Of a stretch of DNA of 28,729 nucleotides, positions 1 through 8,483 are shown piece after piece. The number at the start of each line of letters is the position of its first letter. The stretch's first letter is position 1. The position numbers and the translations under genes are program-made. The stretch is from NCBI GenBank assembly GCA_964402115.1, contig CAYOBW010000065.1:1-28729 (forward strand). Reading direction: 5' to 3'. This DNA is from CAYOBW01 sp964402115 (GTDB lineage: Bacteria; Verrucomicrobiota; Kiritimatiellia; UBA8416; CAYOBW01). Below the pieces are notes generated by a model that made no database searches, was not told the DNA's origin, and saw only the letters and a program-made list of their open reading frames with translations.

Positions 1-1
1 C

Positions 2-3000
2 GTGGTTGCCCCGCCGCCCCCTCCCCCGCCCCCTCCCCCTACACCCCCTGCGCCCCCACCCCCTCCGCCACCGCCGGTTGTGACGAATCCGCCGATCGTG
101 GTGGTCGAAGTGCCGCCGCCCCCCGCACCCGTTATCGAGCCGCCGCCGGCCGTGACCCCGCCGGCTCCGGTTCCTCCCCCCGCGGCAGTAGCCGCTGCGA
201 CGGGTCGGGTCAGCGCGTGGGGCTGGCTGCGGCTGCTGTTGTCGCTGCTGTTGATCCTGCTGTTGCTGGCGCTGCTCATCTGGTGGCTGCGCAGGGTGCA
301 GCCGCAGGTCCATCACATGGTGAAGTACTACGCGGCCAGCCTGGCCCTGCACGCGTTGCTGTTCATGCTCGCGATCAACGTGCTCGTGGAAACCCGCGTG
401 GTCGAATGGCGCGATATCTCGCCGGCGCTGGCGGTGCAGGTGAAATCGCTTGAGGAGACGCTGGGCTTCGAGCTGACCCCGCCGGGGCGCGAAGTGACGT
501 TGCCGGACAGGGAGGGAGCGGCGCAAGTGGCGCGGGCCGAGGCGCAGGGCGGCGGGGCGCAAGCGCAGGCGGCGGCGCGGGCCGAGGCGGAGGCGGCGCG
601 CACGCGGATCGAAGCGCGGACGGTGACGCCGGAGACGGCGGCAGCGCGGCAGGAGGCGGAGGAACAGAAGCGGGCCGCGGACGGGCAGCCCACCCCTGAG
701 GAGCGGGTCGAAGTGGCCACCAAGCGGGCGGAGGCCGCCGTGACGCCCGATGCAGCCAAACCGGTACAGAAGGAATCGCAACGCCCGAGCGCGACCGACA
801 GCAGGCCAACGGCGGAAGCCCGGCCTCAGCAGATGGTGGCACAACCAGCCGCCAACGTCCCGGCAGACGTCAAGTCCGCGAACCCGGTCGCCCCTGCCCT
901 GCGGGCGCTGGCCCCTGAAGCGGCCAAGCACATCGCCGAACAGCAGGCAACGGAAACGGCGCCGGCGCCGACCGTCCCCGTGCATCGGCGGGAGATGGCG
1001 CAGCCCGCGGCCCAACCGGCGCGGATGGAGGTCGCGGGGCAGCCGGCAGTCGGCGGGGCGAAACCTGCGGAACGGGCGGTGGCGCTGCCGGCAGCCTCGC
1101 AAGCGCCCGCCGCTTCGGTCACGGCCCTGCCAGCGGTGCCGAGGCCGGGCACGGAGCGCGGCGGGGGCCTGCGGCTCGCGTCCCTGACCGACAAGCTGGC
1201 GATGGAGGCCGAGGGTGAACCTGCGGCGGCCGAGACACCGGCCGTGGCGGTGAAGCAGTCCGCTGCCGCCGCCGGCGAGACCGGGGGGGCGGGGAACGTG
1301 GCCGTCCCCGCCGCCAGCGCGGCGGGGGGTAGCGGGCAGGTAGGCGACAGGCAGGTTGCAGCTACGGCTGGCGCAATCGCCGGAGGCGGCGTTTCACCTG
1401 TCACCTCGCAGCTCGCACTGCCGGCGCCCTCGCAGCCGGGAGGGGGGGTACTGGTGGCCGCTGGCGGCGGGCAGGATGGTCCGAACAAGCAGCATAGTGT
1501 TGCCGATGAATCACTTGGGAATGAAATCGCCTCGCGGGAAGGGGCGGCGGCGGGGAAACAGGCCACGGGCACGCCTGCGGTGCCAGGCACGGCTGCGAGC
1601 GAAGCCGCGCGTGCCGTCACCGGCGGCTTTGTGCCTGGCACCGCAGCAGCCGCGGCGCAGGGGACAGGCAACGAACGGCGAGGCGGCGGACTGGTCGTCC
1701 CGGAAGCGGGGACAGGCACCGGGGCTGCGCGGACAGAGGCGCCCGGAGTGGCCGGGGTTCCGGCAACAGGCATCCGACGCACGGATGAGGCAGGCGACGG
1801 CCGGCGGCACGAACTCGCAATGCCTGGCACCGAGGGCGTGGCCGACGCGGTCGAAACGCCTCCGCGGGCGGTGCCAGGCACGGGGGGCCAGGGGACAGGC
1901 AGCGCGGGAACGGCGCCGGATGGCGATGCGCCGACCCCGACCGCCGTCGGACGCGCACCGACTGACGGAGCAGGCACGGAAGCGCGGGGCAGCGGCGCGG
2001 CGGGCTTCTCGCCCCTGCCAGCGGGAGGGAGTGACTCAACCGCCCCGATTCCCCTGCCCGGCGGCTCCGGTGGTTTGGGCACCGCGCTGGCCCGGACAGA
2101 CGACGCGCCCGGGGGGAAGCGTTCAGCCGCGGCGGATGGTCCTGCCGAAACCGTCGCCGCGAGCGAACCGGGGACAGGCGCCGGCCCGGCCGGTCGGCCC
2201 GCGCGCGCGCCGACCGCGGGTGGCGGCGGGGAGTCCGCGCGCCCTGTCAGCGACGGCTTCATGCCTGGCACCGGGGGCCCCTCCCGCGCCACCCCGCCCG
2301 CGGAAGGCAGCGGACGCCACGGCTCCAGCCAGCTGGAGATCAGCCCGCGCCTGGCCGAGATTGCCGGCCCGGGCACGACCCCCACGGCGGTCCCTGCGCT
2401 CAAGAGCGGCGCGTTTCAGCCCGATCTCGCGTTCTCCATCCGCGGCGGCAAGGGCGGCGTGGCATCCGCCACCATCGGCCTCGCCCGCTACGGCGGCGAC
2501 TGGGACTGCAGCCCGACGGCGCTGATGTTCCTCTGCCACCAGGTGCGCGAGCGCACGGGCATGGCGCTGGATGCCACCGACCGCACCGTGGCGTTCGACA
2601 GCCCCGACCTCCTCAAGCTGCCGTTCGTCTACATGACCGGCCACCGCGATTTCGTCTTCACGGCAGCCGAGCTGGCCAACCTGCGGCGCTACCTGGAAGG
2701 CGGCGGCTACCTGTGGGCCGACGACTCCACGGATTTCAACGACAACGCCTTCGACACAGCCTTCCGGCGGGAGATCGCGCGCGTGCTGCCGGGCGTCGCC
2801 CTCGCACGCCGCGGCACGGATTTCGAGCTTTTCAAGACCGGGTACAATCTCAGCGGCGGCTACAAGGGCTTCGCCATTCCGCCGGGCGACAAGTACCGGC
2901 TCGACTACATCGAAACCGCCAGCGTGGGCGCGCGGGTGGCGGTCATGTACACGCGCAACGACTACGGTGACGGGCTCAACATCGATCCGCTGACCCATCC

Positions 3001-3652
3001 CCTGAAGCCGTCGCTGACCGACCTGGCCCCGGCCGATATGCAGGAGGGCGCCACGCGCATGGGCATCAACATGATGCTCTACTTCCTCACCCGCGGGGGG
3101 CAGATCGAGGCCGAGTTCCTCGACCGCACGGCGTCCTCGCTGCGGGCGCGACCCGACGTCACCCAGCAGGCGGCGCCCGCCGGGCGCGCGCAGCCGCTGC
3201 AGGGGTTCGCGCAAGCCGATAGCTGGCAGCACGAGCCGTGGAGCGACGCCGGCACGGTCACGGCGCAGGGCGACCGGCTGACGTTCCGGTTCTCGCGGGA
3301 CAAGCAGGAGAAGGCGGCGTTCTCCCGGAAATGCGAGCCGGCGCTCAACCTGACCGTCCGGGACGTCATCGCCGTGGAGGTGGAGAGCAAGCTGGCCTGC
3401 GGCTGCCGCGTGGCGCTCGCCCTGCGGCAGGGCGATGCGTACTACGAATCGCAGCCCTTCTACGTGAAGCCCGGCGCCAACAGCGCGTTCTTCCTGCTCA
3501 ATGCCGCCACGTTCAAGTGCCAGGCATCGAATTGGGAGTACAAGGCCGCCTTGCCCGCGCCCTTCGCTGCCGACACGCTGACGCTGCTGATCTACTCCCC
3601 CGCCGCCGGCGAGATCCACCTCGGCAGCCCGCGGCTCATCGCGCGGGAGTAG
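2..3652 (+). CDS. Large membrane-anchored DUF4159-domain protein, 5' end probably outside the window
   Basis: The frame is open to the left edge, so the true start may lie upstream; 1216 residues are visible. Residues 1-60 are Pro-rich. A leucine-rich helix spans about 74-96, and a second helix at about 109-130 carries a Ser-x3-His pair (S113, H117) like the TonB N-terminal anchor. Residues 135-800 are Ala/Gly/Pro/Thr-rich, with a charged, probably coiled part at about 150-260, and look disordered. From about 806 to 1020 lies a folded DUF4159 domain (Trp-rich start, a 'GGGYLWADDS' segment, many aromatics). A beta-rich tail of about 190 residues follows. DUF4159 proteins often sit beside MoxR ATPase, DUF58 and von Willebrand-type genes, but their function is unknown; any such partners would lie left of this window. 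An alternative start is ATG at 317, just before the second helix. It converges on the next gene with a 6-nt gap and no visible terminator. Confidence 0.8.
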   Translation: MVAPPPPPPPPPPTPPAPPPPPPPPVVTNPPIVVVEVPPPPAPVIEPPPAVTPPAPVPPPAAVAAATGRVSAWGWLRLLLSLLLILLLLALLIWWLRRVQPQVHHMVKYYAASLALHALLFMLAINVLVETRVVEWRDISPALAVQVKSLEETLGFELTPPGREVTLPDREGAAQVARAEAQGGGAQAQAAARAEAEAARTRIEARTVTPETAAARQEAEEQKRAADGQPTPEERVEVATKRAEAAVTPDAAKPVQKESQRPSATDSRPTAEARPQQMVAQPAANVPADVKSANPVAPALRALAPEAAKHIAEQQATETAPAPTVPVHRREMAQPAAQPARMEVAGQPAVGGAKPAERAVALPAASQAPAASVTALPAVPRPGTERGGGLRLASLTDKLAMEAEGEPAAAETPAVAVKQSAAAAGETGGAGNVAVPAASAAGGSGQVGDRQVAATAGAIAGGGVSPVTSQLALPAPSQPGGGVLVAAGGGQDGPNKQHSVADESLGNEIASREGAAAGKQATGTPAVPGTAASEAARAVTGGFVPGTAAAAAQGTGNERRGGGLVVPEAGTGTGAARTEAPGVAGVPATGIRRTDEAGDGRRHELAMPGTEGVADAVETPPRAVPGTGGQGTGSAGTAPDGDAPTPTAVGRAPTDGAGTEARGSGAAGFSPLPAGGSDSTAPIPLPGGSGGLGTALARTDDAPGGKRSAAADGPAETVAASEPGTGAGPAGRPARAPTAGGGGESARPVSDGFMPGTGGPSRATPPAEGSGRHGSSQLEISPRLAEIAGPGTTPTAVPALKSGAFQPDLAFSIRGGKGGVASATIGLARYGGDWDCSPTALMFLCHQVRERTGMALDATDRTVAFDSPDLLKLPFVYMTGHRDFVFTAAELANLRRYLEGGGYLWADDSTDFNDNAFDTAFRREIARVLPGVALARRGTDFELFKTGYNLSGGYKGFAIPPGDKYRLDYIETASVGARVAVMYTRNDYGDGLNIDPLTHPLKPSLTDLAPADMQEGATRMGINMMLYFLTRGGQIEAEFLDRTASSLRARPDVTQQAAPAGRAQPLQGFAQADSWQHEPWSDAGTVTAQGDRLTFRFSRDKQEKAAFSRKCEPALNLTVRDVIAVEVESKLACGCRVALALRQGDAYYESQPFYVKPGANSAFFLLNAATFKCQASNWEYKAALPAPFAADTLTLLIYSPAAGEIHLGSPRLIARE
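1581..2271 (+). repeat. Cluster of REP-like short motifs inside the DUF4159 linker
   Basis: Two related motifs recur. The near-palindrome TGCC(T/A)GGCAC occurs at 1581, 1632, 1821, 1872 and 2262. GGGGACAGGC occurs at 1660, 1708, 1891 and 2170. All copies of each motif sit in the same codon phase and encode Val/Met-Pro-Gly-Thr or Gly-Thr-Gly. I found no exact copies elsewhere in the window. Motifs of this kind resemble dispersed REP-type sequences mobilised by Y1/RAYT transposases, as far as I recall; that link is inference. A purely protein-level PGT repeat is the alternative. Confidence 0.6.
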
Positions 3653-3658
3653 GTCGCT

Positions 3659-4450
3659 TCACACCCACCATGCGCGCAGGCTCGGGAACTGGGTCTTGAA
3701 GCCCAGCAGGGCCAGGTAAAGGCCGCAGCCGGGGTAGACCTGCTGCAACGTTTTCAGATTCTCCACCGGGTCGTAGGGCGTGTTCTCGGGAATGGGATAC
3801 CCCACGCACTCCGACAACAGGTGGAGCTTCTTCGACATCCACGCGTCAATGATCAGCGGCAGGTTGCACGTCGCCCGCATGGCCGTTACCCGCGGGTCAT
3901 GGCCGATGACCGGCTGCGTGCAGACGAACTCCGCCCCGGCCTCCAGCTTGCGCTGCAGTTTGGCCAGTTCGTGATCCTGCGGCTCGTACGGATTGAACGC
4001 CACGCCCATGCTGAAGGCGCCGGGGTACCGCTTGGCGATATAGCGCATGAGCTCGACCGAGGTCACCGAGTTGGTATGCTCGCCGATGCTCTCGGGCGCC
4101 AGCTTGGGGAGTCGTTCGCTGCCGTCGCCGGTGATAACCAGCAGGTACTTGAGGCCGAGCGCGGCGGCCGTGTCGAGGATCTGGTGCAGGTGCTGCAAAG
4201 TGTGGAAGGTGTTCAGGTGCACCATGATCTGCTCGGGCTTGACCGGCAGCCCGAGTTCGGCGATCACCTCGGTGGCCTGGAAGCTGAGGTGGCCCATCGG
4301 GTTGTCGGTGATGCAGGCGATGTAGCCGCCTTCAAGCACGGCCTGGTATTTCTCGGCGAACTTGGCGAGATCGTCCTCCAGCTTCTCGCTGTTCTGCTTC
4401 GGCGTGAGGATCTCGATGTGGTACGTCTTCTGATCGATGTGGTGCTGCAT
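3659..4450 (-). CDS. metF: Methylenetetrahydrofolate reductase-like protein
   Basis: This 263-residue protein matches the flavin-dependent MTHFR fold (5,10-methylene-THF to 5-methyl-THF). Near the N-terminus 'IEILTPK' takes the place of the family's FEFFPPK, keeping the catalytic Glu. 'LLVITGDGS' at about residue 105 supplies the conserved Gly-Asp after a strand. 'GAEFVCTQPVIGHD' at about 190 corresponds to the ITQxxFD substrate strand. It is slightly shorter than E. coli MetF (about 296) and divergent, so a related folate or pterin reductase is possible. ATG 4450 has GGGAG upstream and lies 15 nt after the fhs stop, so the two are almost certainly co-transcribed. Together they would feed formate into the methyl branch of C1 metabolism; FolD is not in this window. 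Confidence 0.82.
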   Translation of the reverse strand: MQHHIDQKTYHIEILTPKQNSEKLEDDLAKFAEKYQAVLEGGYIACITDNPMGHLSFQATEVIAELGLPVKPEQIMVHLNTFHTLQHLHQILDTAAALGLKYLLVITGDGSERLPKLAPESIGEHTNSVTSVELMRYIAKRYPGAFSMGVAFNPYEPQDHELAKLQRKLEAGAEFVCTQPVIGHDPRVTAMRATCNLPLIIDAWMSKKLHLLSECVGYPIPENTPYDPVENLKTLQQVYPGCGLYLALLGFKTQFPSLRAWWV

Positions 4451-4465
4451 GGCTGCATCTCCCGC

Positions 4466-6238
<1,773 letters not shown>

Positions 6239-6315
6239 GGCGAACCTCCCGCCGCGCGCAGGCGGCTTGTCACAACGAATGGCGGCGATCCTGTCATGGC
6301 CGGGAAGCGGAAGGA

Positions 6316-6345
6316 TTGTACAAAAGCGCACTTTGCTTGTATATT
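6316..6345 (+). promoter_or_regulatory. Candidate promoter of the PocR-AraC regulator
   Basis: TTGTAC (6316-6321) and TATATT (6340-6345) are 18 nt apart in a conspicuously AT-rich patch between two divergent genes. The predicted start would give a leader of about 45 nt before ATG 6396. The -35 lies inside the perfect 8-nt palindrome TTGTACAA (6316-6323), which could also be part of a regulator site. No experimental support. Confidence 0.45.
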
Positions 6346-6395
6346 CATTACGTGCGGCGCTGCCCCTGCAGCCTGCCGCGATGAGGGAACGATCC

Positions 6396-7700
6396 ATGGG
6401 TGCGAAAGGCTCAGGTCACGTGGGCGGCGGAAAGACGAGGCCGGGATCGGACAGCGGGCGCGATGTGGAGCGACTGCTCGACACTGTGGCGGGCGTGACC
6501 GGGCTTGGCGTCGTGTACCATGCGCAGAGCGAGCCGTATCGCAGCATGCACGGCGAAGTGTGCGCGTTCTGCGGGTGGGCGCTGGCTCAGCCTGAATTGG
6601 CCCAGCTGTGCCGCGCCGTGTGCCGGCAAGCCGCGCACCAATCGTGGATGCTTGGCGAACCGTACTTTCATCGGTGCTGGGCCGAACTGGCCGTGGTCAC
6701 GGTGGCCATCGTGCACAACGGCGTTTGCCGCGGCGGCGTTTCGATCGGCGGATTCCGCTACGCCGGGGAAGCGCATGATGCGCAGCAGGCCGTCCGCCAC
6801 CACCTGGCCGGCCAGTCGGCGACGCTGCGGCGAACCGGGCTGGCGCACCTGGCAGCCGTGCGGGACAGCACGCCGGCGGCAATGCGGGGGCTGGGCGCCT
6901 TCCTGCTGGAAGCCGCCTTCAGCAGCGGCGCCAACGCTGCCGACGCGTTTCGCGCCCAGAACGAGAAGTACCGGCAGCAGCGGGAGATCGCCGACTCGCT
7001 GAACGAGCTCGCCCGCCTGCCAGGCGGCGATGCGGACCTGCTGGGCGACGCCTACCGACTGGCCGACGCGCTGCCGCACGCCGATCCCGACCAGGTACGG
7101 CATCTGTTGGCCGGTTACTTCGCCCGCCTGCTGGGATCGGGCAACTGGAACCTCGTCACACTTAAAGCACATGCCCGCGTGCTGTTGGCCGCACTGACCT
7201 GCCGGGATGTGCAGCGCGGCGAAGCGTGGCCGGTGGCGCTGGGACGGGAGGCCGGCCGGCTGCAGCGCATCGAGCAAACCGCCAGCCTGGAGGACTGCTG
7301 CTACGAGCTGACCCATATCCTGGCAGAGCGGGCACGGCATGCCGCCGACCTGGCCGAGCGCACCGCAACCGTGACGGAGCGGCTGTATCGCTGGGTTGCC
7401 CTGCACAGCGGAGAGCCCGTGACCCTTGCGGACATGGCGCGGGGCGTCGGCGCCAGCGTCTCCTCCCTGCGGCAGCACCTCCGCCGTGACCAGGGCAAGA
7501 CCCCGCACCAAGTGCTGGCGGAAGCGCGCGTGGATACGGCCCGCAGGCTGCTCGCCACCACCAAGCTCGGCCTGAGCGAAATCGCGGCGATGTGCGGATT
7601 CGCCGACCAGAGTCACTTCACGAAGGTGCTCAAGGCGGCCATCAACCTGACCCCGGGGCAGTTTCGGAAACTGCTGAACTTCGGGCACGCGGACATCTGA
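6396..7700 (+). CDS. AraC-family regulator with N-terminal PocR-like sensory domain
   Basis: The 434-residue protein has two ends I recognise. Residues of about 24-180 resemble the PocR ligand-binding domain, with Cys at 56, 59, 72, 76, 94 and 111 in the pattern C-x2-C, C-x3-C, C. A middle part of about 190-330 is helical and unassigned. Residues of about 335-432 form an AraC/XylS double helix-turn-helix ('LADMARGVGAS...' then 'LSEIAAMCGFADQSHFTKVLK'). PocR-type regulators sense small organic compounds such as propanediol in other bacteria; the ligand here is unknown. ATG 6396 is preceded by GAGGGA with 7-nt spacing, better than the in-frame ATG at 6381. Being divergent from fhs and the MTHFR-like gene, it is likely their activator (inference). 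It converges with the next gene with only 2 nt between. Confidence 0.88.
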   Translation: MGAKGSGHVGGGKTRPGSDSGRDVERLLDTVAGVTGLGVVYHAQSEPYRSMHGEVCAFCGWALAQPELAQLCRAVCRQAAHQSWMLGEPYFHRCWAELAVVTVAIVHNGVCRGGVSIGGFRYAGEAHDAQQAVRHHLAGQSATLRRTGLAHLAAVRDSTPAAMRGLGAFLLEAAFSSGANAADAFRAQNEKYRQQREIADSLNELARLPGGDADLLGDAYRLADALPHADPDQVRHLLAGYFARLLGSGNWNLVTLKAHARVLLAALTCRDVQRGEAWPVALGREAGRLQRIEQTASLEDCCYELTHILAERARHAADLAERTATVTERLYRWVALHSGEPVTLADMARGVGASVSSLRQHLRRDQGKTPHQVLAEARVDTARRLLATTKLGLSEIAAMCGFADQSHFTKVLKAAINLTPGQFRKLLNFGHADI

Positions 7701-7702
7701 AC

Positions 7703-7915
7703 CTACGTCTGCATGCGCCATCTGATGTACAGGGCCATCCCCATGCCGGCAAGGAAGAGCGCCCCCCCGATCAGTCCGACGACCAGAGGCGCGTACGTGA
7801 TTTCGTAGTTGGCGTGCGTCAGGAATATGCCCGCCGTGATCAGAACCAGCCCCCCCGTGCATAGCACGGCTGACGTGGCTAGAAAAGCCTGATGAACGTC
7901 ACGGTCCTTGAACAT
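7703..7915 (-). CDS. Small two-helix inner-membrane protein, unknown function
   Basis: This 70-residue product has two hydrophobic segments (about residues 9-32 and 42-64) joined by a short polar loop, with a basic 'RWRM' C-terminal end. I do not recognise a family. ATG 7915 has AAAGGTC at good spacing, and a plausible promoter lies upstream, so it seems to be expressed on its own. Its stop lies 2 nt from the end of the convergent regulator gene. Coding status rests on composition, ribosome-binding site and membrane topology. Confidence 0.62.
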   Translation of the reverse strand: MFKDRDVHQAFLATSAVLCTGGLVLITAGIFLTHANYEITYAPLVVGLIGGALFLAGMGMALYIRWRMQT

Positions 7916-7942
7916 GATTGACCTTTCGCATAAACAATGAAG

Positions 7943-7971
7943 ATGCTAGGTCAACCCGCTAACAATCACAA
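7943..7971 (-). promoter_or_regulatory. Candidate promoter of the small membrane protein gene
   Basis: On the minus strand TTGTGA (7966-7971) and TAGCAT (7943-7948) are separated by exactly 17 nt, each matching the sigma-70 consensus at 4 of 6 positions. The predicted start lies about 20 nt before ATG 7915, leaving room for the AAAGGTC ribosome-binding site. The 15-nt palindrome at 7988-8002 sits just upstream. Confidence 0.4.
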
Positions 7972-7987
7972 CCTGAATGAAGGCCTA

Positions 7988-8002
7988 TTTTGTAATACAA
8001 AA
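7988..8002. promoter_or_regulatory. Perfect AT-rich palindrome, possible operator
   Basis: TTTTGTA and TACAAAA form 7-bp arms around one central A. It stands out in a GC-rich background and lies about 17 nt upstream of the putative -35 of the small membrane protein gene. That position suits an activator or repressor site. It also overlaps a T-run (minus strand) that may end the thioredoxin transcript. No regulator was identified. Confidence 0.35.
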
Positions 8003-8029
8003 AAGACGGATGCAAACCGGAAGCCATCG
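7999..8029 (-). terminator. Weak intrinsic-terminator-like element downstream of trxA
   Basis: On the minus strand CGATG (8025-8029) can pair with CATCCG (8007-8012, one bulge), followed by TC and a run of six T (7999-8004). The stem is short and the loop 12 nt, so this is a weak candidate. It lies about 110 nt after the trxA stop. Confidence 0.28.
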
Positions 8030-8141
8030 GGAATAGGCGTAGACGCCAGACCTGCCCCGCCATGCCGGCAGAGGGATATGCGCAGCGCCCGCCCGTCCAT
8101 GCGAGGACGGCGGAAGGCCCGTGCAAACGCACCTGACGCTA

Positions 8142-8471
8142 CTAGAGGTGCGCGCTGAGCTTCTGCAGAAGGGCGGCCTTGTTCATGGCGCCCACCATCT
8201 GCTCCTGCACGACACCATCCTTCATCACCAGCAACGTCGGGATCGAACGGATGGCGTACTCGGCGGCAAGTTCCTGGTTGCTGTCCACGTCCACCTTGCC
8301 GACCTTGGCTTTGCCGACCAACTCGTCCGCCACCTGTTCCAGGATGGGCGCAATCGCGCGGCAGGGGCCACACCACTCGGCCCAGAAATCGACCAGCACG
8401 GGGATCTTGGAATCCGCGACTTCCTGTTTCCAGTTCTGACCGCTCAACGTCACGATGTTCTTGCCAGCCAT
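8142..8471 (-). CDS. trxA: Thioredoxin
   Basis: This is a classic 109-residue cytosolic thioredoxin that reduces protein disulfides. The redox motif W-C-G-P-C is complete (C34, C37), followed by the cis-Pro motif 'SIPT' (P78), and the 'FWAEWCGPC' context is standard. There is no signal peptide. ATG 8471 has GAGGAG upstream. It starts 12 nt after the stop of the unrecognised 383-residue membrane protein, which suggests one transcript. The reductase gene is not nearby. Confidence 0.97.
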   Translation of the reverse strand: MAGKNIVTLSGQNWKQEVADSKIPVLVDFWAEWCGPCRAIAPILEQVADELVGKAKVGKVDVDSNQELAAEYAIRSIPTLLVMKDGVVQEQMVGAMNKAALLQKLSAHL

Positions 8472-8483
8472 AAAAGCACTCCT

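Noticed and set aside
1..200. Proline-codon tract as a microsatellite or CRISPR-like repeat
   Set aside because: It is a simple Pro-rich coding run (ccg/ccc/cct) without regular units or spacers.
826..2403. Long antisense open frame opposite the DUF4159 linker (525 codons)
   Set aside because: It mirrors a GC-rich low-complexity region, has Pro/Ala/Ser composition only, no domain and no clear start signal.
3653..3658. Bidirectional terminator between the DUF4159 gene and the convergent MTHFR-like gene
   Set aside because: Only 6 nt separate the stops and no hairpin with a T-run is visible around them.
6239..6397. Upstream extension of the fhs frame
   Set aside because: The additional 53 residues are not family-like, cross the promoter patch of the divergent gene, and ATG 6238 has a strong ribosome-binding site.
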